DNA of 64,000 nucleotides from Halisarca cf. caerulea (lineage: Eukaryota; Porifera; Demospongiae; Chondrillida; Halisarcidae), in NCBI GenBank assembly GCA_963170055.1, contig CAUJGJ010000444.1:4213118-4277117 (forward strand). Reading direction: 5' to 3'. The notes beneath the pieces were generated by a model. The model searched no databases and was not told where the DNA came from. It saw only the letters and a list, made by a program, of their open reading frames with translations. Below are positions 1-19,682 of this stretch, piece after piece (position 1 is the stretch's first letter; every line of letters starts with the position of its first letter). Both the position numbers and the translations under genes were made by a program.

Positions 1-1
1 T

Positions 2-6661
<6,660 letters not shown>

Positions 6662-6898
6662 ACATCACCAGAATATTAGGGTGCAGTGTTTGTAAATGTG
6701 TGTATTGATTTGTTTGGTTGTGTGTTTCCGACATGCCCCTTATCGTACTATCACTTGTGTTTTGTATAATTTATAATATGTTTCTCAGTAAATATCTTTC
6801 CTATGTATGATTGTACACATATTTTATTTAAGCATTCTGAGCTGATTGTTATTATTTATTTTCAGTCTTGTTTCCACTTAAAACAGTTACAATTTGTG

Positions 6899-6904
6899 AA
6901 TAAA
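6899..6904 (+). terminator. Candidate polyadenylation signal AATAAA
   Basis: AATAAA lies 238 bp after the stop codon of the first gene and immediately before an inverted-repeat element. No other canonical hexamer was noticed nearer the stop. Confidence 0.4.
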
Positions 6905-6907
6905 TTG

Positions 6908-7462
6908 TACCGTATTCTCTCTAAAAATTCGTCATTCTAATTTTCGTCAGGTCTAAATCTTTGGTATATTTGTATTCTAAACCTGTCGAATTTGCACCCA
7001 TTCTAATTTCCGTCATGTGACTCTAATATTCGTCAGGTACCGGAAGTGATCTAATATTTCGTCATCTCCCCGCAGTACTCGATGAATTCGCTCGCGACGA
7101 TCTCGTTCAATGAGTGTATTTTGTTCTTGTAGACACAGAGTCTCACTAAGACGAACAATTGCGATATTTTCTTCGTCTTTAAAGAAAGAAATACACACCG
7201 CTTGTGCTTATTTCGGCTTTCTTTGTGGATTTTTGTTTGTCCAAGTACGCGAGAGGGTCAAAATGGCGTACCTCCCATCACTAAAAGCTGGAATTATAGG
7301 ATTCGAGAATAGCTTTCTAAAGTTTCGTCATATTCTAATTTTCGTCTAAAAATTCTATATTTTCGTCAGGGCAAACAATTTAGGGAAATCCTATTCTATA
7401 CTAATAGAAAGACGAATTTTTTCCTGCATTAGGTGTGACGAATTTTTAGAGAGAGTACGGTA
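6908..7462. mobile_element. CCGTA-ended MITE
   Basis: TACCGTATTCTCTCTAAAAA at the left end is matched by the inverted right end TTTTTAGAGAGAGTACGGTA. The interior repeats the string ATTCTAATTTTCGTC several times. There is no transposase ORF. It is about 555 bp with TA at both edges, consistent with a mariner-like non-autonomous element. Similar CCGTA ends occur at 11851, 23904 and 42875. Confidence 0.8.
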
Positions 7463-7942
7463 TTTGAAATTTTGTATATATTTTGTATTCTGTATTGAAT
7501 GCATCACTGACAATTTATATTGAAGGAATACAGCATTATTCACCACATGTGTTCATATGTAATATGCCTGACTACATGTAGAGGTGCTGAATGTACGTAT
7601 GCCTATACTTGTTGTCTATACTCTATACAAGTCTACTTGTCAGCGTATATTGCACACTTTTTGTGGCCTTTGCAAGTGCGCAGTATCAAGTAAGTGCCCA
7701 GTGTTATGATAACAATTACCATTTGTCAATTAAGTAAATTCATCTGCCATACAAAAGTATAGCACAGCTACCCAGCATTCACCCTCGAGCTGCAGGCACT
7801 TCGCGTCCCTGGGCCGCGACTCATGCAAGCAATAATTAAGTACGCCTATAGTTGGTCAATAACTATTACATACAGTATGTGTACATCATACAGTAAGTAA
7901 CCCCGTTTACTTCAGTATGTGATTATAGGCACACAATGTCAT

Positions 7943-7998
<56 letters not shown>

Positions 7999-8158
7999 AC
8001 TGGACACATGCACACACACACATACACACACACACACACATGCACTAGACACATACACACACACACACACATGCACTAGACACACACACACACACACACA
8101 CACACGTGCACTGGACACATGCACACACACACATACACACACACACACACATGCACTA

Positions 8159-8197
<39 letters not shown>

Positions 8198-8243
8198 ACT
8201 GGACACATGCACACACACACATACACACACACACACACATGCA

Positions 8244-8299
<56 letters not shown>

Positions 8300-8351
8300 A
8301 CTGGACACATGCACACACACACATACACACACACACACACACATGCACTAG

Positions 8352-8396
<45 letters not shown>

Positions 8397-8839
8397 CACA
8401 CACATGCACATGCACTGCACACATGCACACATACACACACATAACACACAACAAACACACAAACAGCATTAACATGTATACACACATGTACACCCCCACA
8501 CATATATGTACACACACACACACACACACACACATGCATGCATGCATACACACACATATATACACCCACACTCACATGCACTGCAGTATGTACATGTACA
8601 CACCACATGCATGCATGTGTGTATGTATATACATAATATAAACTGCAATATTATGAACCAGAAACAGTTTTGGATGCAATACAAGTGAATATCTGGCCAA
8701 TACCAACAAGTTTATGAGAGTTAAACATATTCAATTATCTCAGAAGAAATATTAGAATTAAATTACTATTCAGTAATGTACAAAAATCAGTATCTTTTTT
8801 ATCAAAAGTCACTACCACACCAATGTATATGTCACACCC
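7463..8839. other. Convergent intergenic gap with CA repeats
   Basis: This separates the 3' ends of the first gene (plus) and the STARD3-like gene (minus). Apart from the CA-rich compound repeat at 7942-8430 and a CATGCA-rich patch to 8630, I see no gene. Translated frames here are threonine-histidine or cysteine-valine repeat artefacts. Confidence 0.7.
7942..8430. repeat. Compound (CA)n array with higher-order unit
   Basis: CA tracts are punctuated by a recurring block ACGTGCACTGGACACATGC (about 7993, 8104, 8193, 8294) and by ATGCACTAGACAC. The array is therefore a tandem of roughly 90-110 bp units, not a simple dinucleotide run. Confidence 0.85.
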
Positions 8840-11800
8840 TCAGAGGATGACATGCTCCCCATATCTTCGCTTCAAGTGCTGCTGAAGATTAATGATTGTC
8901 TGTCCAAGAAGTGATGAGAGTGCTTGTTCAATGAGATACTTGGGCAGCCATCCCTGTAATTTGCATTCAACAAAATTACAGTAATGATTATCACAAAACT
9001 ATCAGTGTAAAATTAATTTATACCAATAATTTGCATAGTCAATGTTAGGCACGCATATAATGTGAAAAAATATGCAAAGGTGTGTATCTATTGTTTTGTA
9101 CCCCGATGCGTGGGCGTTTTCTATTTACTTCAAAAGCGCCGCTGTGAGTACATACCCCATGTACACCGGGTACAGGCCATGTACACCCGTGTACATAGGC
9201 ATCTACTCACAGGATGTTTACCAATTGTAACAATTAATGTTACCTGCGCATCAGCAGAACACTTTGCTATAGCCTGCAAGTACTTTGTATGGCTTCACCC
9301 TACTACAGTACTTCGTGGGAAAGTAACTGTCTGTTGCCACGGGGTACAAGTTAGTTGTACCCCATTTAGGCATGGTACATGGGAAACAGACACTTGCGTA
9401 GACCACTCGGGCTTCGCCCTCGTGGTCTACATTGCAAGTGTCTATTTCCCATGTACCATGCCTAAATGGGGTACAACTATAACATGTAGGCAAATGGTGT
9501 GATGAGTGCTAACATAAAATACTGAACAACTCAAATTGCTCGAAATATGCAAAAAATACAGATACTTCTGGGCATTACAAGTAGGAAAACACCAAAATCA
9601 ACACCACAGGTACTAAAATCACACATACTTTGAGATCTGTCTGCACAATCCACATTGCTTTAGTTGTATCCTCTGCTTCTTTCCTGATGACATATGCACT
9701 TACAATATTCTCTCCCCTGCAGAATGGTATAAATAGATATTTGCCATGACTTCTTTGAGGAAAATGAATAAAGTGAGGTGTATGGTTCTGGAGCAGGTAT
9801 GGTGTGTGGTTCTGGAGCAGGTACGGTGTATGGTTCTGGAGCAGGTATGGTGTATGGTTCTGGAGCAGGTAAGGTATAGATTCTAGGGCAGGTTTGTATG
9901 GTGTATGGTTCTAGGGTAAGGTATAGATTCTAGGGCAGGTTTGTATGGTGTATGGTTCTGGAGCAGGTAAGGTATAGATTCTAGGGCAGGTTTGTATGGT
10001 GTATGGTTCTAGGGCAGGTAAGGTATAGATTCTAGGGCAGGTTTGTATGGTGTATGGTTCTGGAGCAGATATGGTGTATGGTTCTGGAACAGGTAAGGTG
10101 TATGGCTCTAGGGCAGGTAAGGTGTATGGCTCTAGGGCAGGTAAGGTGTATGGTTCTAGGGCAGGTAAGGTGTATGGCTCTAGGGCAGGTATGGAAGGTA
10201 AGGTGAATAGTTTTAGGGCACTGATTTTGTCAAATGAAATCTTTACACTGCAAATATTCTCAAGAGGGGGGGGGGGATCACAAATTCACCAAGAAATCCT
10301 GCTGGTTGAAGACTACAAGCTAACTGGACAAAAGAATTATTGTGCTCATCCACTTAGGTACAAATATGTACATACGTATATAAGCATTTTTGGCATCACA
10401 GGTAAAATTGATATTGTATCACAATGTGTAAGCAACCTCCCATTCTCCAAGAGAAAATCAACAGCACACAAATCATCAATATCATCACTGTTGCATCACA
10501 GTGTAAGACTTATGACAATACATGAGTGTTTACTTGATAGTGCCATGGTACAAATCCTTGAACGCATGCAGTACCCATAGGGACAAAATTGCTTATTGGA
10601 ATGTATCAACGCCATGTGCTATATATTGTTACACACCTGATCCTTCCATTGACACGTGGCATTCCATCATACTCCACAGCTGTTCCAAGGGACATGTACT
10701 CATCTGGTCTTGAGACAATTGTTCTCAGACTTACAAAATCTCTGCAAAATAGGTACACCAAACGAATATGAAGGTAGACAAGGACTAATTTCAAGGCCAT
10801 TACCCCTTTATATGAGAAACTATAATCAAAGCATCCAGGTGAAACATTTTTTGTACTACATCACAAAAATACCTTCGGTTGTCTATTGCCTTAAGAGAAA
10901 ATTTTCCTGGCCAGACTGTCTTGACAAGTGTTTGGTGTACTGAGGATACAAGGTACTAATTCCCACTTATATTAGGTTATCTGACTTTCTATCAATCAAC
11001 TGCTCAGTGATGAGGACATTGGGCTGGACATTCTTCATGCGATTGGTCAATGAATGCCAAGTATTAGGGAGTATGCTGAACACTAGTCTGCTCATGTTGT
11101 TGAGTTGTTAGGTCAAACAATTGAGACCATTCTAGGTCATGGAAAGAACACAATGGTGTCACTGCTATCACATTCTGACCCAAAACACTGTTAGTTGTGT
11201 TCCAAATTGTTTCAAATATCAAGGGGTTAATAGTGTAATTAATCTTATATTAGTGTAATTAATATTATTCCATTCGTGTGGAAATGGACAATGCACATCG
11301 GTCACAACCATAGACATTTCCGCTGCTGGAGTACTTACTCTTCTTCGCTGTGGTCTTAAGAATAAGTTTTGAGCAATTTTAGGAACGTGACCGATTCTCT
11401 CTCTGTTAATTTGTCTTCATTGCTAGCAAGTACCTGTCATGGGTACTATTCCACAGTTATTCCTCTCCAACTATAGCCTGGCAAGTATATACGTAGGTTT
11501 AGTATTCTCTTACAAAGCTAGTGATTGAGAACCCCTCTTCGCTAATTCCAGCCATCGCATCATGGATAGGAGTATTGAAAAAACCCCACAAATACTGCTG
11601 TTCAGCCCAGGATTACGAAATTAAAACCGTGAAACAGCTTTTCATGGGACAAATTCGTGAAATTTCCCACTGTACAGTATTTCAAGAAATATAAACGAAA
11701 CTTTGCATCCCAAGCCTCAGTTAGTAAAAATTTTGACACAAAAATAAGGGTCACTAAAGTACACGCTGGTCTAAGAACCATACTATTGTATCTGTGAGTG

Positions 11801-13338
11801 TGGACTACCTATCCATAGTGACATGATCACTAGGTCCCTTCAGTTTTGTATACCGTATGGGCAATAATTTTTGCAGGACTTTATTATTGCAAATTTTGCA
11901 AAGATTCACAAAAATACAATCGTGAATTACAGCCAAGTTCTTGATTGGCAAAATATACGTCTTGCAAAAATCAGCACCTATACGGTATTGGTTCACTTTT
12001 TTCCAATGTTGTTGTCCCGTCCAGCATCCCCATTCCAAATTATTGCAAATTGCTTTCCTGAGAAGCCTACTAAACAGAAACTACAATCACTACTGTTAAA
12101 ATCCTGCAGATCCCTAGGCATCATCTATTCATAATGTGTGTACTAATCCCTATGTGTGCTAGATGGTACCATTTGCTTGGTGTCAATGGTATCTGGCAGG
12201 GGCCTAAAATGCTTTAGAAAGAACCCAACAATGTAACATGAACTGTGATCAGTGCATGACATACACATTATATACATTACAGTGACAGCTAAAACGTCAT
12301 GTACATGTTTCTCAGAGACAGAGGAATTCACTTCACTATCATTGAACTAACCTACAAGACACCATTCCACCAGCTTGAGGTCCTGTGACAGTGTACAAAA
12401 TATCCATTGCATCATTGATCTTGTGCAAAATCTGACAATATGATGAGATAATATAATTCATAATAAATACACAAATTAGATCTGCTAGGGAATATTTGTA
12501 CATACTGGAACAATTGACCCATAAAAAGCACACCAAGTAATCTCCATGAAAATGATGCCTTATATCAACAGAAAATACTGTATGTGCTCGCATAATTATC
12601 AGATAAAACCTTCACAGATCATGGATTTTCACAATGTCTACTTTCACAGTTCACCTTTAATCCTACTTTTTATGAGATTTTTATTGATACAGACTTCTCT
12701 ATTTGTGGATGAAAGAGAATGGAGTAAAGGTGATATAGTGCTCTGTGGCAAATACTGTTCATAACACAAGAGCTTGAACTATTTTTTGCAGGCTTAATTT
12801 TTGTACATGGCTAATCTGCAAAACCTGTAAAAGTTCAACCCTGTGAAAATTGGAGTGTATACTGTAGTAATTGTTTGCACCTTTCTAAACGACCTGGAAT
12901 AATTATGCAGTTAGAGATTGTCCCATATTTAAGATATTCTATAACTGTATACTGGTAGTCAAGTAGTAGAGTAAGTTTCTGCGAAAACTGTGGTACTGAT
13001 AAATTGCATGAATACTAAATCAGTTGTCATTATTGCAAAGTAACCCATTTTGCAGGCATAGGTCTAGTAAGATTATCCTGAATATTTGCCAATTTTGTTC
13101 TTTGTAGGCAAGGATGCTAGTGAGAAGCCCCATCCAGATCTTTTTAGAGTCTTTTGAGACCATTTTAAGATCCAGACTATGCACAACTAGCAACTAAACT
13201 TATTTCTGTTTACTTTTTCTCTTCATATTCAACAATATATTTGGTTTGAGTATGATTGTCCCTTCCCCTAGCCTGCCACTTGGATGATGGTCTTTTGATC
13301 AACCCATCATGGTCAGGGGTAGAACTGGAGACTTGTGC

Positions 13339-13405
<67 letters not shown>

Positions 13406-13439
13406 TGTGTGAGTATGTGTGTGTGTGTATGTTGTGTGA

Positions 13440-13531
<92 letters not shown>

Positions 13532-14142
13532 ATATGACCCTCTTAAACACCTGTAAAAGACAATGCACCACAACGCCATCATTGGCTGATGAATTTCTTG
13601 TAATGATATATATATAATTGCAATGATTAGCCTAAGAAACCACTACAAATGGTGAGCCCGATTGGTCAGAAATAGTACTTCCTAGGGAAAACAAAACTTG
13701 GTGAAAGAAGTCAGGTTCTCCTCTACAACTGAGTTGTTAAGCCAAATTTTAGATATAGGATGATGTGGAAACAGATGATCTCCATACACAAGGGAATATG
13801 TGATGGAGATCATCTGTACATATTAGGAATAGTATGGAAGCAACCTACTACTATTGAAAGGTTTACATACTCTTGGAATGCATGTGCAATACAAACCAAT
13901 TGCACTGTTGTAATATGGTACAAGTTGAGAATCACCAATCAAACCATGGACATTTCAAACATTAGTGAGGGACTTGAAAGCTGAGCTAACCTTATTTTCT
14001 AAGATCTCTGGGTTCCACTCTGGATATAAAGTAACTTCAGTGCATAGTATAGCCCAGATATCATCAATGGCATAAGGAAGAAATGCCTGTATACATGGAA
14101 AACATGTATAATATAATATTAACACACAGAAGACAATTGGGG

Positions 14143-14184
<42 letters not shown>

Positions 14185-17100
14185 CCCCAATTGATGATAT
14201 TGTCTAACTGATCATTTTTGTTTTTGTTTAGCTGTAATTTGCATGTATCTATGAATGCAAAAAACACATCTTTTTAAAATAGTGTCATATTCCCAGCTCA
14301 TACATGGACAACATAACATCCCATTGCACATGTACCTTCTTTGAGTTATATGGTGGGTTACACTGACTTCTAAATGGATGCTAACTTTAGTATCACACTT
14401 GGGATCCAGCCCAGAAAGAGGTTGATCATGTAGTTGATCTGAGTGAGTGGCTAATGCCTTGCCAAGTTGCAGATCAGACCACAAAGCCATATTTTCCCAG
14501 CTTTGGCATAGCACATACAGTGAAAATTCATTCAAGAGTTACAGTGAATTTTTGTATTAGTGAGTACAGTCATGTGACCCAGTTACAAAAGGTTAACTGA
14601 TTATAGTGATCTTCTTATAATGAAGAATGTTTAGTGTCAACTGGGATTTGTTATAATGAGATTCTATACAGATCATACTGCTAACTATTTTAATGATACA
14701 AATCTGCCAGACTGTGATGTTCTAGGTAGGGTGTCATTTTAAATGACAGTTACATATATACACAACAAATTTACTCCAAAAATTATTGAATCAGTGTCGG
14801 AAGTATTATTATTAGAACAAAAATCATTTCACTGATTCAATGTATACACTATGCACAGATACACATAAAAAGTCCCTTTTTCTTTCTCAAATTTCCCTGT
14901 AGATCGAAGTCTTACTCACTTCATGCCTTGCAAGGCCCACCTACAGTACTACACTTAAAGAACACCTGTCTATAGAGACCACTACAGAAGAACCACGGAA
15001 GCAATACTATTTATTGCACCTCTACAAGAGGACCACCTGTCTATGAAGAACATGATTACTTGGTCCCTAGGGTGGTCTTTATACGTATATATGTTTAACT
15101 ATGTCTTGCTTTGTATACATACTTCAACCCTATCCAATTTACACACATTAGATAGTTCAATACACATGCATACAAGTGAAGTCATAAAAATGGTATATAT
15201 AGCAAAACATCATAATATAAAGTTGACAAACCTCAATTTTGTAAATCTTAGGACCACGGCTTGGATGACTATACGTTATCACTTTGTTCTAAAGCAAAAA
15301 AGACAAGAAATAGTATTCCACAACATTTGATTGACAGTATACAAGTACTGCCATTGTTGCTAAAATATACACTTAAAAATAAAACCCCATAAATTTACAT
15401 TCAACAAATGTAAAGTCAAACACACCGTAGTGTCGTTCTTCTCTAGTGTCCACACTGTTGTTTCCAAAAGTAATTCATCCACTTGCTGTAAAGTCTGGTC
15501 ACTTTTCGTTTTATATTGGAGTTCCTTGTAAACAATACAAATAACACGTGAACAGAGACAAATATAACATTAGGAAAGTGATCAAACATTGTGCCAGACC
15601 ACTTTCAAAAGTGGTTGGACATGTGCTGACACCTAATAATCCTTAAAACGATGGCTACTTTCAGAAATCATATTTAAATTCGACAAAGTTAGCTGTTGAA
15701 ACTTGTCTGTACAAAATCCAAGGTTCCACCAAGTAAATAAACATTGCAGGCAATACTCTGTGTACTATTGATTGTACCCTTCTACCATAGATACTCTGTA
15801 CTATGTAGAATAGTGAGTCTACATGGATATGACTTTACAGGACTGCTAAGACGTATTTCCGAAATGAAATTGTGCAATACGGAGCGAAATGGCCACTTCA
15901 TGTAAAAATGATTGAGGAGTAATCGTGAAGATTTAGTAGTGAAAAGAAGCGAAATTAGGGTGATTGCAGAGCTCAGCTATCACAAAGACAGTAAGAGGCA
16001 ATGTAATTTACTAAGAATGACGGTTTAATTGCAACTGCGTCAATTTGCAGTAAAATCACCATCAAATTTTTGCTGCCATTTTCGAATGTTACAGCAACAA
16101 TTGGCCACCCAAACTTCTTTTTGGATAGTTTTAAGGAACTAAAGCATTACATACCAGACTTTGAAATCCTACCTACACTAGGAAAATACAAAGTAGTTTG
16201 CAGCTTTTGACCGGACATTTTGTCAGACAGAAAGATGTAATGGTTGGTCAAGGGAACCTTTTGTTCGGATTTTGTCCGATGTCCGACTGTTATATTTGTC
16301 TCTGTGTGAATGTACATGGGAATTTACATGAGAGGATGTGAAATGTTGTATAATTATCTGAATGTGTGTGTGGAAGATCATTGATCTTCAGAAAAAAATC
16401 ATCAAAATATCATCGTTGCAGTGAAGCATGAACATGCATCACTGCAACGATAATAAAATGCACAACAAATGTTTCTATTAAAGCTATGTTGAATAAATCG
16501 CTAATCACTCAAATTTAAAACTTGAGGCAATTTCCACTATTTATATTTTGTGATTGCTTACTACCATTTGCCCCCCCCCCATAAATTGTCCCCAAGGAGC
16601 CTAAAACTGCAGCTGATTGGGCCCTATGGGGTAAAAATAAGATGCTCAATTTGGTTCACCCAAAGATTTTGACCCTCTTCTTTCTTTGTAAATCTCTTAC
16701 AAAAGTAAAATATGAAATGAGAAAATAATAATAAGAACAGAATTATGATAAATAATACATAACAGACTATAAAAATATTTTTCAAAGTTTCAGTTTTTGA
16801 GTAAAATACGTATATACAGAATATTAAAAAGAATACTTCAGTAAGTTCATTGGAAGACAGATTTTTAGTGGCAAAATTCCTAGATCTGGAAGGGAAAGGG
16901 TCAAAAAACTTGGATTTGAATCCTCTAATCAAATTCCTGCGCAACAAAATGTTCTGAGCACATTTGAGGATGCTGGATTGTATGGACCAATGAAGTCAAT
17001 CCCCAGATGGCACCACAGGTACTTCACTGGTATGAGGTGCAGCTTAGGTCAGGCAGTATTTACGTTTTTACTCATCATTTGGAAGTGATGATAATGCTAA

Positions 17101-19646
17101 ACTAGATCACACAATTTCAATATTGGTACTGAACTTCAATAATTTTGGACGTCAACAGAAATCCATATGTAAATATGTACATTAGTGTGGGTACTTTACG
17201 TACCTCTGGTGACAAATTAACCAATAGTGTACTACTCTCTGGTGTGGTGCTACTGTTGTCCGTGACTCCAGAAAGTGTATCAGGGGAAGATATGTCTACA
17301 AGTAGAGAGAATAGGTGGATTTCAATAGCCAGAAAACAGACACACATGGTTGTATTGTATATTGTATCCTGGTGTGGGGGCAAAGAATGGGTGGATCAAA
17401 GGAAAAAGTGTGCTGACATTTGTGATGTAGCACAGGTCACTGATATACGCACACTTCCTAATTGATGTCAATTGATGTCAATAGTGTAAGTGGCTGGGGC
17501 TGATCACCTCTAGATGAGCCTGCACACACCAACAGTCAACTGTGAATGGTTGCCAGGATAAAAATTAGTTATATCCTGTTTAGGTGTGCTGCAACAGAAA
17601 ATACAGTGCTGATGACCTCTGGGCTTTACCCTTGGTTAATCAGCATGGTATTTCTGCTGCAGCACACCTGGACAGAATAAAACTAATACATACAGTACAT
17701 TCAGATATACACATGCATACACTCACGAAAGTCTGCATGATCAGGACCATGATGGAAAAGTATTACGTGCATCTGATAAATATACTAGGAGGAATCATGT
17801 AAATAGATACCCCCTTAGGAATCATCCTCAAAATAGTAAATGCACTGTATGTATATAAAATTCTTCAGTGGTCACTAAAGTCACTTCTAGAATTTATTTT
17901 GCAAACTTAACAGTCACAAGCTGGAAGCAATTTGTCAAAGTGGTGAGTGTGGGAATGAGTGCAAACAGTTGTCTGATATACATACACATAATATTATTTT
18001 ATTTAAATCAGATCAAATTAGATGAGCTTATTTCAACATTGCAGAACTTGTTAATAGTACTGAGCTGCCATGTGGGTACCATGCTCACCTCGTAACTAGA
18101 CTGAGCAGTGTTCAAGTATGTAGTGCAAAGGTGGTACACAAACACTCTGTACTATTGCATGGCAGTGCACACAAAAATTATTATTAGTCCACTCAATGTC
18201 TATTTTTTAGCAGCCATATCAGTGTTGTACTGTGCTGAATTTTAATAATGTACAATTATTTAATGGCAGTGCACACAAAAATAGGTGATGTCACATACCT
18301 CCTTCTGATCCAACTGGGGTCAGGTAGGGTGTACTATATTCATGATGGTGTGTCCTATGAGGGATAGAATAGGCTTGGTAGCCATTCCCAATACTGCTAG
18401 AGTCACTACCTCCTCCAACACTTGGACTACAAAAAAGAAGTTGACATTGAAGTTTAGTGTTTAAAAACTTTCCCATGCTGTGCATGCAAACAAGCACTCT
18501 GTAATGATCACATCATTGCCAAAGGGAAGGCAGGCCGGAGGAAGCCCTCCAGCAGTGGTCAGGTCAAACTCAGTACTCAAAAATGGCTTTGTTGTGCAAT
18601 TAAGTGGTGCGGACCATTAACAACTTCCATATGACACTTAAAGTACACTATTACTATTAATTCCACATTATTAATATGACTGGTGATAATGCCCAGGACT
18701 AAGAAATGGTGAAGATTGAGACTGAAACAAATTAATCAGGCAGTAAACTTGGTACAAGGTTATAAATCACATTCCTGTACACTGAAACACTGCAGTGGTT
18801 GGTTGGGTGAGTTAATTTATTATTCTGGGATACTTAGGGTCTGTTTGTATCGTCGAAAACGTACCGCAGTGCCACTATTATTGGCTTTTTAGTTCATGGT
18901 TGATTGCACAATCAAAATATGGCCACTTCCAGGGACATGGCACACTAATTCTCCAGAAATTCACTTTTACTGTGATCGCTTTCAATGTTATCCCCAACAA
19001 GGCTACTTTACATTCATTATTTTGTCATTTTTAAGTGCAGTATTACAATTCAAAGAGGCAGGAAATTTGTTCCTAAGAAATTTAAACATATCTTCAAAAA
19101 TGAAATTTTAAGTTTCTGCTGAAAGTGGTCCGGTTTAAACCGGACAACCGGACCTGCTCCGGCGGCTATGGAAGGTTTAGAGAACACCCACTCATGTAAA
19201 CTACAGAATGTCATAGGTGGGAACAGCAATATGTAAACTACGTTTGTATGTATACATATATGTATGTACACTTCTAATCTGATGCACCATAACATTAAAG
19301 GATTAGGTGAGTGAGTGTGTATGCTTCAAATAGTTGCAGTGTGATCTGTATTGCTCAATGGTAGTACGGTAATGCTGGGATCAAGTGAATGTGTTATAAC
19401 GGTTTGGCAATATGTTATAAACATTTTGGCAATTTCAGCCACAGTTTTATCTTGAAGGATAAAACCGTGGCTGAAACTCTGCCAAACTGCAGTGAATTTT
19501 CTTCAAAATTGCAATGAAGGCGACAAATACAAAGCTGAAGGATAAAACCCCTTTGTAAACCTGATACCATTGTTACACAGATAAACCGTTGCTTGTTTAA
19601 AGTCTTCTTTTCTACCAGCAGCCATTTTTATTCACCTACTTCCTGT

Positions 19647-19682
<36 letters not shown>

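Larger units (their letters stand above)
8840..15524 (-). other. STARD3: START lipid-transfer domain exons of the STARD3-like gene
   Basis: Seven exons encode the C-terminal START fold: 15524-15426 (N-terminal helix), 15288-15232 ([19 protein letters not shown]), 14086-13991, 12431-12352 ([10 protein letters not shown]), 10741-10637 ([17 protein letters not shown]), 9716-9629 ([21 protein letters not shown]) and 8953-8840 (C-terminal helix, ending GEHVIL). The exon order follows the family alignment with no missing block, so the sterol pocket appears intact. Introns contain a 23-bp minisatellite, foldback elements and a GT tract. Confidence 0.9.

Noticed and set aside
9062..9502. Overlapping frames of 80-146 codons on both strands near the foldback
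   Set aside because: The sequence is palindromic, so both strands encode the same PFRHGTW-type peptide; this reflects the hairpin and not a gene.
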